64,000 nucleotides of DNA from Anaerosacchariphilus hominis (GCF_014290175.1 NZ_JACOOR010000003.1:62001-126000), one strand, 5' to 3'; counted from the stretch's first letter, positions 8,185 through 18,205 are shown. The notes: generated from the sequence alone by a model not told the origin. A program made the numbers and translations.

Positions 8185-9969
8185 TTAGAATCCGCCCGGA
8201 GCGCCACCGCCGCCGGGACCACCGGAACCGCCGGAACGTCCGCCTGCGGGCGCGCCGCCCATATTTCCGCCGCCTCCGCCGAAATCAAAGGTAATGCCAT
8301 CCTGACTGCTGTCGCTCTCAGAACCGCTCTTGTCGCTGCTCTGCTGCAACGGTGTGGACAGGTACACGGTCATGCCCTCGCTTAACTCGCCGCTGATGAC
8401 CTCCGTATAATAATCGGTCTCGATTCCCGTCGTTACCTTAATTTCTTTCTTTTCTCCATTGTCATCCACATAAATGACACTGTCGCCATTTGCATCGGTC
8501 TGCACGCAGTCATAGGGCACGGCCAGAGCGCCCTTACTCTCCTCCAGAGCGATGCTGACTGAAGCCGTCATGCCTGCCCGCAGCTTATCCTGGGGCTCGT
8601 TCAGGGTAATCTGAATCTCATAAGATGCGGTGTCGCTGTTGGAGCCCATGGTCTGGCCGGTGGTTCCGGTGGGCGCCACGTAGGTGACCTGGCCCTCCAA
8701 TTCCTCGTCGCCCAGGGAATCTGTTTTCACATAAGCAGTCTGGCCCTTTTCCAGATTCACCACGTCATACTCGTCCACGGTGGCGTCCACAATGAAGTTA
8801 TGCACATCCTGAAGCTCGTAAATGGTGCCGCCCTCAAATACATTGTCCTCTTCCACATTCAGCGCCGTGATAGTTCCGGACATGGACGCGTATACGGTGC
8901 AGTCGCTGAGCTGATCCTCGTAATCCTCGATCTTGCTCAGAGCATCGTCATCACTCACCAGCTGGTCCTGCAGTTTTGCTTTCTCATAGGTCTTTTCCGC
9001 CTGCTCTACGGTGCTGTCATACTGGTCCTGGACCTGCTCCTTGGCGGACTGAGCCTGACTGTAGGCGCTGTAAGCCTGGGAGGTCGCCGCCTGGGCCTGC
9101 TCATAAGCGCTCTGGGCTGCGCTGATAGCCTTCTGGGCCGTCTCGTAAGCGGACTTTGCGCTCTGGTAAGTGCTGTAGATGCTGCTGCAGCTCTCCGGCA
9201 GGGAACCGTTCAGACTGCTCAGATAGCTATCCAGATCCGTAATGGTCACGGATCTGTCCGCCGCCTCGATGGCGTTCTTTAATGCGCTGGCTGACTCCTC
9301 ATAGGCCTTTTTCAAACTTGTGGTGTCGTACTGGCTCTTCACAGCGTTTAACTGGTTCAGCGCAGTTTCCTCCGCGGCCGCCGCGTTCTGCCAGGCACTC
9401 TTATAGGCATCCCGGGTATCTCGGGCATTCTGAAGAGAATCCTCTGCATCAGAAACGGTATCCTGATACTGGGTCTCATAATTATCCAAGGCATCCAGCT
9501 GCCGATTCACGGAATAGTTGTTCTTTGCGTCCGCCAGGGCGTCCTCGATATCCGAGGAATCAAAGGTACAGATAATATCTCCCTCCTCCACCTCGTCACC
9601 CACCTCCACATAGACCTTTGTTACTTTCATATCCTTCAGGGTGGTGCTGGCCGTCTTGCCGTTGGCCGTGGCCAGGGTTCCTGTGACGCTGACCGAGTTG
9701 GCCAGATCCATTTTCTGGATCTGGGCTGTTTCGAGGGGCTGTGCCTGCATCTGGGGCTTTTTACTTTTACTCTGCCAAATCACGCCTGCCACGATAGCCG
9801 CGATCAGGATCAGAACCAGTAACACGGTCAGGACCTTGTGCTTCTTCACGAAGCCGCCGATTTCCCGGCCTGCGCTCTTTACCTTTTCCATCGCCCTATG
9901 GTCCTTTCCCGGCTTTTGATCTCCTAAATCCTCATCAATTCCCCGCAGCTTTTTCTTCCACAATTTCAC
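8185..9969 (-). CDS. HlyD/MacA-like membrane fusion (adaptor) protein
   Basis: The start is GTG at 9969, with GGAGGAG in front. The 594-residue protein has a cytoplasmic head, one membrane helix near 40-62 (KVLTVLLVLILIAAIVAGVI), a split biotinyl-lipoyl domain (VEVGDEVEEGDIICTFDSSD and TALNVEEDNVFEGGTIYEL), a long coiled coil of about 200 residues rich in Ala, Gln and Ser, beta-barrel and membrane-proximal domains, and a C-terminal Gly/Pro-rich tail (GGGGGNMGGAPAGG). This long low-complexity tail is unusual but seen in clostridial members. It is the first gene of the three-gene export operon and links the permease to the cell wall side. Confidence 0.9.
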   Translation of the reverse strand: MKLWKKKLRGIDEDLGDQKPGKDHRAMEKVKSAGREIGGFVKKHKVLTVLLVLILIAAIVAGVIWQSKSKKPQMQAQPLETAQIQKMDLANSVSVTGTLATANGKTASTTLKDMKVTKVYVEVGDEVEEGDIICTFDSSDIEDALADAKNNYSVNRQLDALDNYETQYQDTVSDAEDSLQNARDTRDAYKSAWQNAAAAEETALNQLNAVKSQYDTTSLKKAYEESASALKNAIEAADRSVTITDLDSYLSSLNGSLPESCSSIYSTYQSAKSAYETAQKAISAAQSAYEQAQAATSQAYSAYSQAQSAKEQVQDQYDSTVEQAEKTYEKAKLQDQLVSDDDALSKIEDYEDQLSDCTVYASMSGTITALNVEEDNVFEGGTIYELQDVHNFIVDATVDEYDVVNLEKGQTAYVKTDSLGDEELEGQVTYVAPTGTTGQTMGSNSDTASYEIQITLNEPQDKLRAGMTASVSIALEESKGALAVPYDCVQTDANGDSVIYVDDNGEKKEIKVTTGIETDYYTEVISGELSEGMTVYLSTPLQQSSDKSGSESDSSQDGITFDFGGGGGNMGGAPAGGRSGGSGGPGGGGAPGGF

Positions 9970-10197
9970 GCTTGCTCCTCCTTCATAATCCTCAGGTTTC
10001 AGTTTTCCTATTTTTACATTCTTATATTTATCCGCAGCATAGCCCGCGGCAGGAACTGGTATTTATTGTAAAGGATATTTGTGTTTGAACTTTGTAAAGG
10101 TTGTGAGGCAATCGTGTTGAAAGTATGATTTTTCTGTGTCCCCAGGACGAGGCCGAACGCATATTTATAATAGAAAGAATCGCATACAGGAGATCCT

Positions 10198-11037
10198 ATG
10201 GTTGAAAAAATTGTAATTGATCCAGGCCACGGTGGCCGCAACCCCGGTGCTGTCTATCAGGGCCGCCGGGAGAGCGACGATGCCCTGCGGCTGGCCATGG
10301 CTGTGGGAGCCATTCTGGAGGACAATGGCTTTGATGTCATTTACACCCGCACCACCGACGCTGCTCAGTCCGTGGGGCAGAAGGCGGCCATTGCCAACGA
10401 GGAGGATGCCGACCTCTTTATCTCCATACACCGAAACGCCTCAGACTATCCAGGCCAGTATAACGGGGTTCAGACCCTGATTTACGACGACTCCGGTATC
10501 AAAAAGGAAATGGCCGAGAATATCAACGCTAACTTGGAGGCCCTGGGCTTCCGGAACGCCGGTGTGGATATCCGTCCCAACCTGGTGGTATTAAACAGTA
10601 CCCGAATGCCCGCCCTTCTGGTGGAGGCCGGCTTCATCGACAGCGATAAAGATAATCAGCTCTTTGACAGCCGTTTTCAGGCCATGGCGCAGGCTATCGC
10701 AGACGGCATCATGGAGACCCTGGAGGAGCCGCCCATAGCATCCGGATCCGTATCCGATCCACCTTCCGAAAGCTCCGATACCATGTCCATGACCACGCAG
10801 CCGGAGGCCGCGCCCGCTGAAGAGCTCTACCGGGTTCAGGCCGGAGCCTATCGGGAGCGGGAGAATGCCGATAACCTGCTGAATCTGTTGGAAAATGACG
10901 GTTTTCCGGCCTATATCATTTATCATGACGGCCTCTACAAGGTGCAGATCGGCGCTTACACCCACTTAAGCAATGCCATCGCCATGGAACGGGAAGTGCG
11001 GGAAAAGGGCTATAACACCTATATCACCACCTTTTAG
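10198..11037 (+). CDS. N-acetylmuramoyl-L-alanine amidase with SPOR domain
   Basis: The Amidase_3 domain covers about 1-180. Zinc ligands read as His11 (DPGHGG), Glu25 (RRESD) and His78 (SIHRN); the catalytic Glu143 is in LLVEAGFIDS. A linker rich in Pro and Ser leads to a SPOR domain (about 210-279, YRVQAGAYRERENADNLL and YKVQIGAYTHLSNAI), which binds peptidoglycan stripped of stem peptides. There is no signal peptide: the catalytic domain begins at residue 4. The enzyme therefore stays in the cytoplasm unless it leaves by lysis or another route, as endolysins do. AGGAG precedes the ATG; TATAAT at 10166-10171 may be its -10. It converges on the CIS genes. Confidence 0.92.
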   Translation: MVEKIVIDPGHGGRNPGAVYQGRRESDDALRLAMAVGAILEDNGFDVIYTRTTDAAQSVGQKAAIANEEDADLFISIHRNASDYPGQYNGVQTLIYDDSGIKKEMAENINANLEALGFRNAGVDIRPNLVVLNSTRMPALLVEAGFIDSDKDNQLFDSRFQAMAQAIADGIMETLEEPPIASGSVSDPPSESSDTMSMTTQPEAAPAEELYRVQAGAYRERENADNLLNLLENDGFPAYIIYHDGLYKVQIGAYTHLSNAIAMEREVREKGYNTYITTF

Positions 11038-11058
11038 GACGTACGATTTTCAGGATAC

Positions 11059-11097
11059 GCAAAATGGGAGAAACTGTTTTCGTTTCTCCCATTTTGC
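11059..11097. terminator. Bidirectional terminator between amidase and CIS genes
   Basis: Perfect 16-bp stem GCAAAATGGGAGAAAC (11059-11074) and GTTTCTCCCATTTTGC (11082-11097) with a 7-base loop. A/T runs inside the stem serve both directions. It closes the 45-kb CIS gene run and the amidase gene. Confidence 0.9.
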
Positions 11098-11115
11098 TAT
11101 GCAGATTTTACTATC

Positions 11116-12207
11116 CTATCCCAGCATATAGCTTCCATCCAGCGCAAACCCATCGGTGCCTGCCTGCTCGGGCATGGACAGGCGGCTGTTCCGATCCAGG
11201 TAGCAGTGGGTGTCCATGTGGCTGCTCCAGGTCAGGAGCACCAGCCCCGGCTGCATGCCGAAGGGCGTATAATCGGCCACCAGTTTCTCCAGGGCCTGGC
11301 GATCCATCTCCACTCCGCCGTCGGTCACATCGAGAATCACCGTGAACCGATCCTCGTGTTCCCCGTACAGCCGCCCGTACAGGGCCAACTGCTCCGTATT
11401 CCGCTTCATCCAGTCGTGCCACTTGAAGTATTCCACCAGCACCGCGTCCCGGCCTGTGACGAACTTTATCATTTCCCGGAGTACTCCTGCAGTTCCCCGG
11501 CCGCTGTTCAGACGGTTCAGCCTGCCAAACATCCGGCGGAGCTGCTCTGTGCGATAATCCCGGCCTGCCGCCCAGTCCCCGGTCCAGCAGGCCAGAACCG
11601 GAAGATTCTCATCCGGCGTACTCTCGTAGTCCAGATATTCTGGAATCCGCTCCGCCTGTTCCTCCAGATCCTCGTACACGCTCTGGAGTCCGGTCATATA
11701 GCGTTCGAAAAAGCTGTCCCGCTCGCCCTGGTAGATCTCCGGCAGATAGTCCGTGAAGCTCCGCCAGGGGAATTCCACCCGGAAGCCCTCGATCCGGAAA
11801 TGGCTGTCCTCTCCCGCGCCCCAGACCCGGATCAGCACCCACAGATACCGTCCGGTCAAGCCGTGCAGCAGCAGATCGCCCGTATTCACCCGGCGGACGG
11901 AGGCATCCTGCTGCCAGACTGACTCCGGTGCCGCGCCCTGTTCCCAGACCTCCTCCATCTCGCCGGCACGATCTGCGTCCGTGGCCGCCGCCAGAATCTC
12001 GTATTTACAGTGGACAAACTCGCCCTCCAGCACCAGTCTGTGCCAGGTTCCCTGCAGATCCATGGAGTCGTAAACCGGAGCCAAATACAAAAAGGCTCCT
12101 CCTCCCCTTCCGGTCAGCCGGTAGTCCTCTGTGAGCTCCATTCTGCGCCGTCTGCCTTCGCACAGGGCCAGCCGATAATAATTTCGTTTTTTTCCGTTTT
12201 CCATCAT
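11116..12207 (-). CDS. CIS baseplate protein, phage gpI-like
   Basis: A 363-residue protein and the last gene of the CIS run. The N-terminal 165 residues form a beta-rich region without a clear match. The region around FTDYLPEIYQGERDSFFERY followed by EYLDYESTPDENLPVLACWTG and RRMFGRLNRLNSGRGTAGVL is the pattern of phage tail protein I and the C-terminal part of eCIS baseplate wedge proteins. Its expected place is the baseplate wedge. It begins 35 bases after the preceding baseplate gene. In many eCIS loci this unit is fused to a larger protein; here it is separate. Confidence 0.8.
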   Translation of the reverse strand: MMENGKKRNYYRLALCEGRRRRMELTEDYRLTGRGGGAFLYLAPVYDSMDLQGTWHRLVLEGEFVHCKYEILAAATDADRAGEMEEVWEQGAAPESVWQQDASVRRVNTGDLLLHGLTGRYLWVLIRVWGAGEDSHFRIEGFRVEFPWRSFTDYLPEIYQGERDSFFERYMTGLQSVYEDLEEQAERIPEYLDYESTPDENLPVLACWTGDWAAGRDYRTEQLRRMFGRLNRLNSGRGTAGVLREMIKFVTGRDAVLVEYFKWHDWMKRNTEQLALYGRLYGEHEDRFTVILDVTDGGVEMDRQALEKLVADYTPFGMQPGLVLLTWSSHMDTHCYLDRNSRLSMPEQAGTDGFALDGSYMLG

Positions 12208-12242
12208 GGCCGGAAGGCCTCCTTTCCAACTGTTCCCGTTCT

Positions 12243-14111
12243 TCAGCAGAACTCGATTTTCACATCTCTCAGATACGGCAGGGCGTCCTCATGAAGTAAC
12301 AGGTCGCCCCGGTCATTTTTCCCGGCGGCCTGGCCGACACGTTCCAGATTCAGCTCCTGTACCTTCTCCACGCCCTCCAGATTTTCCAGGGCCACAAAGA
12401 GTCTGCCGCAGGCAATGACAGCGCCGAAGCGCTCTTTTTTGTCCTCTCCGTTGATCTCACTTTTCAGGCAGTCCCATACAGCTTTACGCACCTGGGGCGT
12501 ATCCCGGGTCAGGGTGATTCTGCCGTACACCTCCACACCCACATACCTGGGCGGCACCACAGTCACTTTCATATTGATCAGCCTGAACGGCTCCAGCCAT
12601 GCTTCAATGGTCTCCCGGTACACCGGGCTCAGATCCGGGCACTGCTCCCGGCTCCAGGGCTTCACCACCACAACCACCTCATTGCCTCCCAGCTGCTGTC
12701 TGTGCAGAGATCCGTAGATCCGGCCCGGTATCACATGAACTTTATCTATCATCAGTCCGGGCGTCTCCCGTACCCGCTTCACATAATCCCGCTCCGCCGC
12801 CAGCCGGTTCTGGATCAGAATCTCCTGCTCCATCCGGCCCAGCATGTCCCGCAAGGTCTCACGGGAACGGCCGTTTTCAATGGCCTGGGGATTCCAGATG
12901 CGACAGCCCGAAAAGCCCTCCTTTGCAAACCGGTTCAGCTCCCCGGCCTGAATATTTCCCTCTCCGCACAGGGAGGTCACAAGGCCGGTCACATAGATCT
13001 CCTGCTTCTGCCGGGGCACCGCCCCATGGATCCCATCTCCAAAACGAATTACCTGCCGCTTCCGGTCGTAGGCAAAGACCTTCTCGTCAAAGTCCGCCTC
13101 TTCCAGATGTTCCGTGCAGTGATAAAGTTCCTGTCCTCCTTCTTCATCACAGATCAGCAGGGATAGCTCCTTCACGTCCGGATAATCAAACAAAAGCTCC
13201 TGTCCCGCGCAGCCGTCGGTCATACCGATCCGAAACTGGGGAATCCGTTCTCCTTCTTTGCAGACCGTATGCTTCTGTACCACCTCCAGTGGATTCACAC
13301 AGACCAGTCCAATCCGGGGCGCGCAGTCGTACTGATGCTCTCCCCGCACCGCCCTGAGGTAATAAGCCCCCGGCAGGCCATCTCCCGGATTCCAGAATGC
13401 CATGGTCTCCCGGACCTCGGGCCGCACATAGCCGCTTCGCAGAAAACCGCAGGTTTCATCCAGAACTTTCGTGTCCTTCCAGCCCTCCGCCGTATAGATC
13501 TGCCAGTTCCAGATTCCCAGGCGAAACTCCCCGGTAAAGGGATTCCGCCGCTCATTCTTTTCCACACAGAAATACAGGTGATCCTTCTCCTTCAGCGGCC
13601 CCTCAAAGCCGAAATACACGGCCGTCTCCGCTTCCTCTTCTCCTCCCTGTCTCTCCGAAAAGGCTTCCGCGTAGTCTCCGTCCACGCCTGCAAAGGCGGT
13701 CAGATCCACCAGGCTTTCCCCCTGACCCCGCAGGAACGCGCAGAAACGGTTTTTATCTCCCCGATACTCCTTTCGGGTCTCAAAGGGAATCTCCCCGGCC
13801 AGCAGTTCGGTGCCCTCCGGAATCACCAGCTCCTTTTCTTTCTGCTCCACCACCACGTATCCGGTGGCCGGAGCCGCCATTTCCGGCAGGATCCCCAGAA
13901 GCTTCAGGTACTTTTCCACATGGGCCTCTCCCGTGGCATCCATATAATAATTCAGCATATCCGTCAGCCAGGCAAAGGTTTCCAGCACCGTAACGCCCGG
14001 ATCGTGACTGTTGTAATCGGTCCAGTCCTCTGTCCTGGCCGGAATCCGGCTGATAGCTTTCTGTATGATCTGATCATAGGTCACTTCATCCAACTGGGGT
14101 ACCTTTAACAT
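12243..14111 (-). CDS. CIS baseplate wedge protein, J/gp6-like
   Basis: A 622-residue protein of the 'putative baseplate assembly protein' family found in eCIS. Near the N-terminus it shows YNSHDPGVTVLETFAWLTDM, then KYLKLLGILPEMAAPATGYV, a layout shared with the larger neighbour at 14105. The C-terminal half holds the baseplate-J-like fold (NRLAAERDYVKRVRETPGLM). It overlaps the previous gene by 7 bases, so the two are probably made in fixed ratio. The protein should sit in the wedge ring around the spike hub. Confidence 0.88.
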   Translation of the reverse strand: MLKVPQLDEVTYDQIIQKAISRIPARTEDWTDYNSHDPGVTVLETFAWLTDMLNYYMDATGEAHVEKYLKLLGILPEMAAPATGYVVVEQKEKELVIPEGTELLAGEIPFETRKEYRGDKNRFCAFLRGQGESLVDLTAFAGVDGDYAEAFSERQGGEEEAETAVYFGFEGPLKEKDHLYFCVEKNERRNPFTGEFRLGIWNWQIYTAEGWKDTKVLDETCGFLRSGYVRPEVRETMAFWNPGDGLPGAYYLRAVRGEHQYDCAPRIGLVCVNPLEVVQKHTVCKEGERIPQFRIGMTDGCAGQELLFDYPDVKELSLLICDEEGGQELYHCTEHLEEADFDEKVFAYDRKRQVIRFGDGIHGAVPRQKQEIYVTGLVTSLCGEGNIQAGELNRFAKEGFSGCRIWNPQAIENGRSRETLRDMLGRMEQEILIQNRLAAERDYVKRVRETPGLMIDKVHVIPGRIYGSLHRQQLGGNEVVVVVKPWSREQCPDLSPVYRETIEAWLEPFRLINMKVTVVPPRYVGVEVYGRITLTRDTPQVRKAVWDCLKSEINGEDKKERFGAVIACGRLFVALENLEGVEKVQELNLERVGQAAGKNDRGDLLLHEDALPYLRDVKIEFC

Positions 14112-16969
14112 GCGCTCACCTCGATATATACCATATGTTCTCCGCTTACTGCCATTACAAAGGGATCAGTCTGTTTCTTATAGAACAGAGCATCCATGGG
14201 GACCTCCCTGCCGTCTGCCACCGCTGTCATCACCATTTTGGTGATGCTGCAGCCTTCCAGTCCCGCCCGAAGGAAGGCCCGGAGTCTTGATACTTCCGGA
14301 AGCTCTCCGATCTCCCATCCCTGTCCGGCGCTTCCGCCCTCCAGAGGATTCAGAAACCGCCGGATCAGCTCCAGCGTCTGCTGCTGAAGCTCATAAGCCT
14401 GTTCCATGGTTTCCCGCTCCAGCCACACCCGCACATTGACCCGGATAAAATGGGGTTGAATCAGCAGCAGCTCCTTTCCCGCCGCTGTCAGGGCACTGTC
14501 CCGGACCAGCCTGTCCCGGATCTGCTTTTTCACAGCCGAGAACACATGGGCTCCCTTTTCGTATTCCTCCACCAGCACGGCGATAGTCATCTTGTCCGGC
14601 GCTGTGCGTCCTCTGGCATCCGTATGATTACAGCATTTGATTTTTCTGACGCCGCAGGCCTCCTGGGAAATGAGGTCCAGATATCCCTCTTCGGTCACTG
14701 CCCGGCCTCTGGTCCTCAAAAGACCCGACACCAGCCTTCCGGCCGTCTCCTCTGTATAACCGTCGTAGCCTCCGCAGGTGGGAAATGGGTTCGTCACTGC
14801 GGACAGATAGCGGATGGCCGTCCCCGGAACGGTGATGCTCCCCGCCGGAAGGTTGGCCTCCCTGCCGCTGTAATTGCTGTGGAATACCCGAATCTGCGGG
14901 CCTTCCTCCGGAACCGGAACATTCACAAAGGCATATTTCCGGAAAGTCAGTTCCCCGGAAGCCATATCCACGCCATAGGTTCTGCCTCCCTCGTAAGGAT
15001 GGCTCTCCCGCTGCCACTCCACATACCCGGACATTCCGTTCTGCTGCTCCAGCACCTCCACCCGGATATTCAGAAGGTTCTGCCGGGACAGCTGAAACTG
15101 CGCCGCTTCCTCCCGGTTCTCCAGATAGAACTCCTCAGTCTCCGTGTTCACATTGATCACAGCCGCCATATTGGGGTAGATGCCCCGGATCACCGGCAGC
15201 TCATACTCGGCGTAGTCCGAATCCAGGCACACGAAACGCAGGAAATATCCCTCGTAGCCGTACAGCTTCTTTTTCACTGTATCCTGGGGCACCATCAGAA
15301 GCAGATTTCCGGAGCCTCCAAAGCCCTCAGTACAGTCTTCCATCCGCACCGGCTGGAAGCCCTGCTCCGTCAGATATTCCGCCCGGAACCGTACCGGCCG
15401 GTCGCCGTAGTTCTCGATATCAAAGTAAAGGCTTAAGGGCAGTCCCGACATGGGACGGTCAAAGCCCAGATACATGGTCCGCTGTCTGCCCTCAGTCTCA
15501 TAAAAGAGGAGGCTGCTTCCGCCTGTCTGCAGGCATTCCGTCAGATCCTGCAGGTCGAAATTATTGCCGGTGAGTATCCGGGAAGGTTTCGCCTGCCCCT
15601 CCTCATAGGAATAGGAAAGCTGAAGTCCCGAAATCACCGGGCACTTATATAGGGCCGGCATCCGGTAGATATTCTCTGCCCGCATGAGCCTGAGGCGGAT
15701 CCTGCCCTCCTGGTTTTCCTCATAATCCGCCATATCCTCCGGGCAGATAAAGTCCAGGACCACAGCCCCTTCCGAAGAGCCGTTAAACATGGAACGCCGG
15801 TGCTCCTCCCGGAACAGGGGCTTCCAGCCGGTACGGCTTAAGTACTCCCAGGCCACCTCATCGGCCAGCACCTCCGTGGCCCGCATGGTCAGCGGCTTCT
15901 TCGGCTTTTTCATAATGGCCTTATATTCCAGATCCAGCTCCGGAAGCTCGGTCTTCTCCTCCTGAATCCGATAGCTTAAGCGGAAGGACAGCCTCATATG
16001 GGCCCCTCTTCTGCCCAGAAGCTCCGGATCCTCCAGGGTCATTTCCTGATAAAGGTTCAGTGGCTTTCCAAAGGGAAGCAGCTCCCGGCCGAACTCCTGA
16101 TTTCCGTTGATCCGGATCTCCTCCGGACACCGCTCCCTGGCTGCCGGAGCCACCGTCAGCGTCCGGATATACAGCTTTTCCGGCTTTCCAAGGCAGGTCA
16201 GGACGATACAATAGCCCTCTTCCTCTCCCCAGGTAACTCTCTGGGGCGTATAAGGGTCAAGCTTCAGATGGATGCTCTGTCCCTCCCGCTCCGGGGCCGG
16301 AAAGATCCGCTCCCCGCCCTCAGGCTCCAGTACCGACCAGCAGACCTCCGGGCCCGCAAAAAGCTCCAGAAGCCCTTCCGTCTCCTCCTCAGTGGATCCG
16401 GTGGCCTGAATCCGCAGATCCAGCTGCTTCATGCCGTCAAACAGCTCCGTAAACCAGAGATACAGTCTGTGGCTGCTTATATTTTCCCCGTTGATACCAA
16501 AGGCTGGAAAGCCTTCCTGCTGTTCCTGGGACAGGCTGCGCTTTACGATGCGCCCCAGCTCTCCGTCCGTAACTACCACCTGCTCCGGGCGCAGATCCAC
16601 GGCGGTGATTCCATGGCGGGTTTCAAAGACGATCTCTCCGTTCTCCCTGCCCGGCGCCAGTACCCGGGTTCCTCTGGGAATGGGAACCAGTCCCTCGCAG
16701 CCCTCTACCGGCTGGAACTGTACATAGCCCCTGGCTGCGCTGACCGGCTCCTTTACCAGGCCGTCGAAAAGGTTCAGATACTGAATCCGGTGCTTTTCCA
16801 TGACCCGTCCGTATCGCTCCTCACAGGACGCGAACATCTCCCCGCACAGATCCGTCAGAGCCGAACCCGCATCGCTGCCCCCCGGCTCGTAGGCAAACTC
16901 CGGCACATAGGAACGCATGAGCTTCTGCAATTTTTCGTATGTAGTATCCTTTGTGAATTCCTTTTCCAT
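14105..16969 (-). CDS. CIS large baseplate wedge protein, Afp11/gp6-like
   Basis: The 954-residue protein is the size of Afp11/Pvc11. The N-terminus has the same plan as the next gene: GGSDAGSALTDLCGEMFASC, then YLNLFDGLVKEPVSAARGYV. A long central insertion of beta-rich sequence distinguishes it. The C-terminal region resembles the J/gp6 domain (PFPTCGGYDGYTEETAGRLV and EACGVRKIKCCNHT). The two genes are probably ancient duplicates that form the inner and outer wedge. Start ATG 16969, 20 bases after gp25. Confidence 0.85.
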   Translation of the reverse strand: MEKEFTKDTTYEKLQKLMRSYVPEFAYEPGGSDAGSALTDLCGEMFASCEERYGRVMEKHRIQYLNLFDGLVKEPVSAARGYVQFQPVEGCEGLVPIPRGTRVLAPGRENGEIVFETRHGITAVDLRPEQVVVTDGELGRIVKRSLSQEQQEGFPAFGINGENISSHRLYLWFTELFDGMKQLDLRIQATGSTEEETEGLLELFAGPEVCWSVLEPEGGERIFPAPEREGQSIHLKLDPYTPQRVTWGEEEGYCIVLTCLGKPEKLYIRTLTVAPAARERCPEEIRINGNQEFGRELLPFGKPLNLYQEMTLEDPELLGRRGAHMRLSFRLSYRIQEEKTELPELDLEYKAIMKKPKKPLTMRATEVLADEVAWEYLSRTGWKPLFREEHRRSMFNGSSEGAVVLDFICPEDMADYEENQEGRIRLRLMRAENIYRMPALYKCPVISGLQLSYSYEEGQAKPSRILTGNNFDLQDLTECLQTGGSSLLFYETEGRQRTMYLGFDRPMSGLPLSLYFDIENYGDRPVRFRAEYLTEQGFQPVRMEDCTEGFGGSGNLLLMVPQDTVKKKLYGYEGYFLRFVCLDSDYAEYELPVIRGIYPNMAAVINVNTETEEFYLENREEAAQFQLSRQNLLNIRVEVLEQQNGMSGYVEWQRESHPYEGGRTYGVDMASGELTFRKYAFVNVPVPEEGPQIRVFHSNYSGREANLPAGSITVPGTAIRYLSAVTNPFPTCGGYDGYTEETAGRLVSGLLRTRGRAVTEEGYLDLISQEACGVRKIKCCNHTDARGRTAPDKMTIAVLVEEYEKGAHVFSAVKKQIRDRLVRDSALTAAGKELLLIQPHFIRVNVRVWLERETMEQAYELQQQTLELIRRFLNPLEGGSAGQGWEIGELPEVSRLRAFLRAGLEGCSITKMVMTAVADGREVPMDALFYKKQTDPFVMAVSGEHMVYIEVSAC

Positions 16970-16989
16970 AGGGCATGCTCCTCTTCCTG

Positions 16990-17403
16990 CTACAGCTCCC
17001 CGATTCCTTCCTCCAGATAATAGGGGAATACCAGGTTATTGGGGTTATTGGTGGCCCGCACATAATAGCTGATGTTCAGATAAATGATTCCCGTGAGCCG
17101 TTCCTTCCGATCCACTGTCACATTCACCTGACGGATCCGCGGCTCGTACCGGGTCAGGGCGTCCTCCGCCTCACGGATCAGTCCCGATTCAAAAGCCGCA
17201 TCCGGCAAATCAAAGATATAATCCTGCAGATTACAGCCGAAATCCGGCCGCATGGCCCGCTCCTTCAGCCTGGTCATCAGAATAATATAAATGGCCTGCC
17301 GGATATCCTCTTCTCCCTCGGCCATCCGGAACTTGCCCGTCACCGGATCCACCTGGGGCGGAAAGGCAAAGCCTCTTCCCAAAAATGAGCTTGCGTGATC
17401 CAT
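16990..17403 (-). CDS. CIS baseplate protein gp25-like
   Basis: A 137-residue gp25/Afp9 family protein. The motif RLKERAMRPDFGCNLQDYIF (about 62-81) is the family core, including the conserved arginine/proline segment that contacts the sheath initiator. gp25 proteins start sheath polymerisation at the baseplate. It lies between the spike genes and the wedge genes, the usual place in these loci. Confidence 0.95.
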   Translation of the reverse strand: MDHASSFLGRGFAFPPQVDPVTGKFRMAEGEEDIRQAIYIILMTRLKERAMRPDFGCNLQDYIFDLPDAAFESGLIREAEDALTRYEPRIRQVNVTVDRKERLTGIIYLNISYYVRATNNPNNLVFPYYLEEGIGEL

Positions 17404-17425
17404 CTGCCCACATCCTTTCTGTCCG

Positions 17426-18205
17426 TTAGTTAATCTGCACCACTGCGCCCTTGATCGCCACCGGGCCCGAGGCCTGCAGATTCATCTTGGCCTGTCCCTT
17501 GATGTCCACCTGAGCTCCCTCCGCTTTCCATGCGGAATTCGCCTTCATGGCGATCTCGTTGTCCGCGGTCAGGGAGATTTTCTTGGCCTTCAGGGTTATG
17601 GCTCCCCCGTTTCCATCCAGGGAGAGCTCCACGCTGCCCGCCTTAATGGAAATGACCTTCTCGGACTTCAGTTCTACTTTTCCGTTTTTATAGTCCAGCG
17701 TAAGTCCGTTTTTTCCATCCTTATCGGCGACCCTGCAGCTTTCCTTCTCATCATCCAGCGTCAGGGTACTGCCCTTGGGCGTGGTCACTGTAAGGCTCTG
17801 TTTTCCATCCTCCTCGGACAAGAGCAGATCCAGACCGCCCTTGGTCTTCAGCCGCTTTTTCTGGTTCTTTTTATCAAAGTTCTCGGACACCATGGCCGCC
17901 CCGCTGGGATACAGGCTTCCCAGAAGGAAGGGCCGTTTCAGGCTGCCGCCAATGAAGCCCACCAGTACGGTCTCGTCGATCTCCGGCACCAGATAAGTTC
18001 CGTAATCCTTTCCTCCGTAAGGAGACAGAAGCCGCACCCACTCGCACATGTTTTTGCCCGATTCCCATACGGTGAACTCCACCTTCACCATACCCTTGAA
18101 CTTATCGTTGTTATTCTCCACCACCACGCCCTGGACGAAACCGGGCAGGTGCTGTCCATCAAAATATTCATTTTCCTTCTGAAACAGATCCGTTATCCCG
18201 TTCAT
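17426..18205 (-). CDS. CIS spike tip, gp5/VgrG C-terminal half (gpV-like)
   Basis: A 259-residue protein. LPGFVQGVVVENNNDKFKGM (about 20-39) opens the OB-fold of VgrG/gpV; GGKDYGTYLVPEIDETVLVG and FLLGSLYPSG complete it. The last 120 residues are short alternating beta repeats (VISIKAGSVELSLDG, ITLKAKKISLTADN, KMNLQASGPVAIKGAVVQIN), the triangular beta-helix needle. It overlaps the gp27-like gene by 4 bases. The VgrG/Afp8 polypeptide of most systems is here divided into two proteins, hub and needle. Confidence 0.92.
   Translation of the reverse strand: MNGITDLFQKENEYFDGQHLPGFVQGVVVENNNDKFKGMVKVEFTVWESGKNMCEWVRLLSPYGGKDYGTYLVPEIDETVLVGFIGGSLKRPFLLGSLYPSGAAMVSENFDKKNQKKRLKTKGGLDLLLSEEDGKQSLTVTTPKGSTLTLDDEKESCRVADKDGKNGLTLDYKNGKVELKSEKVISIKAGSVELSLDGNGGAITLKAKKISLTADNEIAMKANSAWKAEGAQVDIKGQAKMNLQASGPVAIKGAVVQIN

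Noticed and set aside
8175..8300. Longer start for the MacB-type ATPase
   Set aside because: The extra residues come from reading the Gly/Pro-rich end of the adaptor gene in another frame; the ATG at 8174 has its own ribosome binding site.
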